From Campylobacter majalis (GTDB lineage: Bacteria; Campylobacterota; Campylobacteria; Campylobacterales; Campylobacteraceae): a stretch of DNA of 64,000 nucleotides. The translations under genes and the position numbers were made by a program. A model generated the notes under the pieces. It was not told where the DNA came from. It did not search any database and was given only the letters and a program-made list of their open reading frames with translations. The DNA lies in assembly GCF_905120465.1 (NCBI RefSeq), contig NZ_CAJHOF010000004.1, positions 62,001 to 126,000 of the forward strand, in the 5' to 3' direction. Below are positions 62,034 to 64,000 of the stretch, piece by piece. Position 1 is the first letter of the stretch. Every line of letters starts with the position of its first letter.

Positions 62034-63494
62034 TTACCTTTTGATGTATTCTTCTACTTTATAACGCTTTGTTAGTGTCTCAATCAAATCTTGCATAACT
62101 TCATTATTTTTTAAAGTGTCCGCATTTTCACTAACAAGTGTTTGATTGTTAGCACTAACGTTTGTAAGCAAATTTTGTTCCACTATCTCGTATATTACGC
62201 CTTTTTCGCCTAGTAACACATAACCATTTTTGTTTGGTGAAGAAAATACGCCGTCGATAAATGTTGCACTCTCAAACATATCTAATCCAGCAACTTCATT
62301 ATTGCTTGCCCTACTTATTTCAACTACGTCTGAATTATTTACATCAAAATTAACAAGCTTGGATTTTACTTTAGTCTCTAATTTTTTTGCTCTTTCTTGC
62401 TTTATATACACTTCAAGCACTTGCTCTCTAGCATCAATATACTCCATAGGATGTGCTGCTTTTATACCCTTTACGACACCTATAATATAACCATCCTTAT
62501 ATAGTAGTGGCTTTAATACATCTCCAACCTTCATTTCTGCAATTACATCATGCGAGAAAGGTGCATTATCTTCATCAAAATTTAAAATTTCAGTAGCATT
62601 TAAATCACCTTTTTTTAGCTCAGTATATGCCTTTAATGCACTTGTTCTACTTTCTTGCAAATCATAATCTTTTTGCACCTGTTCTTTGGCTTGTTCAAAT
62701 GATAAAATTTTATCCTCGTTATCTTTGTAGTTATCTTTATGTTCATCATAATATGACATTAAAGCTGCATTATCAGCATTTTGCATCATAGCTGGAATAT
62801 ATATAGTATCTAACGAATACGATCGTTTTGTAAGATAGTTGTTCTTATTTTCTTCCCATATTTTTCTTACTTCATCTTCATTGATTACTATCTCAGCATT
62901 ATCGGCATTTATTATCTTAAAAGCTACTTTATCACTCATAAAAAATGACGAGGTTATCATCTTGATATCGTCTTTATTGGCTTTGATGCTTAAAGCATGA
63001 TGTAACTTATCTAAAAGTATTTGTCTTTGCAAACTTTTTTCGTAATCTTTTGGATTAATCCTAGCACGTCTTAAAGTATCTTTATAAACATTTTCATTAA
63101 ATACTCCATCACGATGAAAATTTTCATCAGATATTATATATTTTATTATATCACTATCATTAGCAATTAATCCTATATCATCCGCAAAATTTAATAGCAA
63201 ATTATCTCTTATGCTTGCTTGCAAAGCAGCGGTATCCAGCCCTAACTCACTAGCCTTTTCTTGTGTTAATTGACCACCTAAAATATTATTGTAATAATTA
63301 TAAAGCTGAGAATACTTATCGTTTAACTCCTGTATGCTAATATTTCTATGTCCTACCTTAGCCACTGAATTAGCACGATTGCTGTTCATATCATATGCAC
63401 CCCAACCAACAAATCCAGCACCAACAAAGGCTATTGTGCTTATCCAAATCGTAACTACGAGATATTTTTTGTTTTTCTGCATCCAAGTTATCAT
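62034..63494 (-). CDS. ppiD: PpiD/SurA-type periplasmic chaperone
   Basis: This 486-residue protein is anchored by one N-terminal helix (about 11-30) with a large periplasmic part. The N-terminal SurA-like chaperone domain (VGHRNISIQELNDKYSQLYN) is clear; a central parvulin-type segment is present but divergent, so prolyl isomerase activity is uncertain. It helps fold outer-membrane and secreted proteins. First of the ppiD-ftsA-ftsZ run. Confidence 0.85.
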   Translation of the reverse strand: MITWMQKNKKYLVVTIWISTIAFVGAGFVGWGAYDMNSNRANSVAKVGHRNISIQELNDKYSQLYNYYNNILGGQLTQEKASELGLDTAALQASIRDNLLLNFADDIGLIANDSDIIKYIISDENFHRDGVFNENVYKDTLRRARINPKDYEKSLQRQILLDKLHHALSIKANKDDIKMITSSFFMSDKVAFKIINADNAEIVINEDEVRKIWEENKNNYLTKRSYSLDTIYIPAMMQNADNAALMSYYDEHKDNYKDNEDKILSFEQAKEQVQKDYDLQESRTSALKAYTELKKGDLNATEILNFDEDNAPFSHDVIAEMKVGDVLKPLLYKDGYIIGVVKGIKAAHPMEYIDAREQVLEVYIKQERAKKLETKVKSKLVNFDVNNSDVVEISRASNNEVAGLDMFESATFIDGVFSSPNKNGYVLLGEKGVIYEIVEQNLLTNVSANNQTLVSENADTLKNNEVMQDLIETLTKRYKVEEYIKR

Positions 63495-63601
63495 AAAAAT
63501 CCTTAATCATCATTATAGTTAAATAGTATGCGAGTTTATCCTTTTTTGGCTTTAAATAAGGTTAAATTAAGCCAAAAATACTAACAAAATTAAAATGTTA
63601 G

Positions 63602-64000
63602 TTAGCATTTGTTAGTAGAAAGCATCAATAATTTACAACTATTTTCTATGATGGCTACACTTTTTGCAAGTTGTTGAGCCGTTCTATTATATGCAAATAC
63701 CCCATATCCCCTAATAACCATAATGTTTGTATTGTTTTTTACCATATGTTTATAAATTTCAACTGGTGCTCTTTCATACCAGTCATCATAATTTTTTGGA
63801 TCATAAATATCTATACCGCCTAATTTCATACAGCCAAAATAATCAAGTGGTTCAAATCTATCATGAGTAAGACTATATGCAGTAACATAATGCGGCATTG
63901 CATAACAAACAAATTTTGCTTCATTTAAATTTTTATAAATATTTAGATGAATTAATGAATCCTGACTAGCATCATTCCATCGATAATCAATCTTTGATGA
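63602..64000 (-). CDS. class II aldolase/adducin-like protein, partial
   Basis: The frame is open across the right edge; 132 residues of the C-terminal part are visible. Features are FVCYAMPHYVTAYSL, IMVIRGYGVFAYNRTAQQLA and a final helix ENSCKLLMLS, fitting the class II aldolase and adducin head domain (L-fuculose-phosphate aldolase type) with a metal His in the MPHYV region. The active-site N-terminal half is outside the window, so the substrate cannot be proposed. It lies about 110 bases upstream of ppiD on the same strand. Confidence 0.8.
   Translation of the reverse strand, partial: SSKIDYRWNDASQDSLIHLNIYKNLNEAKFVCYAMPHYVTAYSLTHDRFEPLDYFGCMKLGGIDIYDPKNYDDWYERAPVEIYKHMVKNNTNIMVIRGYGVFAYNRTAQQLAKSVAIIENSCKLLMLSTNKC

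Overview
The window is AT-rich and gene-dense, with genes on both strands. It looks like a chromosomal segment of a Campylobacter species (Campylobacterota), but not C. jejuni itself. Several gene blocks have the order I recall from C. jejuni: flgA-ubiX-coaD-tmk-hisS-speA-aspB; flgK-flgN-flgM-flgJ-flgI-rsmD; flaG-fliD-fliS; ilvI-ilvH-lpxD; flgH next to pta-ackA; and ppiD-ftsA-ftsZ. These attributions come from recognising protein motifs and gene order. No database search was run, and the species cannot be named.

Layout. 1-3.2 kb (minus): the start of a ThiF-like gene, a metallo-beta-lactamase-fold hydrolase, murG and ftsW. 3.3-8.8 kb (minus): the membrane-bound uptake [NiFe] hydrogenase operon hydABCDE, followed upstream by a 0.5 kb AT-rich region holding palindromes and helically phased repeats. 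9.3-10.3 kb: an SbmA/BacA-type transporter. 10.6-19.7 kb (plus): a TonB-dependent receptor (frameshifted twice), TonB, an ABC ATPase, two membrane/periplasmic partners and an M16 zinc protease. This resembles the Fus-type protease-associated import systems. 19.9-22.1 kb: an orphan type I methyltransferase with a decayed RhuM-like remnant; no hsdS or hsdR is present. 22.1-26.5 kb: sixA, a broken DUF455 ferritin-like gene, an NlpC/P60 lipoprotein, murA and moeA. 26.5-35.5 kb: tRNA-Gly(GCC), then flgA (which has no ordinary start codon), ubiX, sodC, coaD, tmk, hisS, a DUF3883-type gene pair, speA, aspB and thiS.

35.6-44.1 kb holds two flagellar blocks: flgK/N/M/J/I with rsmD on minus, and flaG-fliD-fliS-fliT-like on plus behind a near-perfect sigma-28 promoter. 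45-51.6 kb carries lpxD, ilvH, ilvI, flgH, pta and ackA. 52.4-58.3 kb carries ogt, a methionine-uptake locus (metI and two metQ, with no metN and a WG-repeat gene inserted between), a LysE-type exporter and a DedA protein. Just upstream of metQ is a 19-codon ORF rich in Met and Cys codons followed by a long hairpin, which looks like an attenuation leader. 59.5-63.5 kb is ftsZ-ftsA-ppiD, and the right edge cuts a class II aldolase-like gene.

Three long gene-free islands (44.1-45.0, 51.6-52.4 and 58.3-59.4 kb) share decayed interspersed repeats. One family contains small hairpins whose stem sequences differ between copies but keep pairing. The least explained features are the protease-associated import locus, the metQ leader, the phased repeats upstream of hydA, and the flgA start merged with a tRNA.
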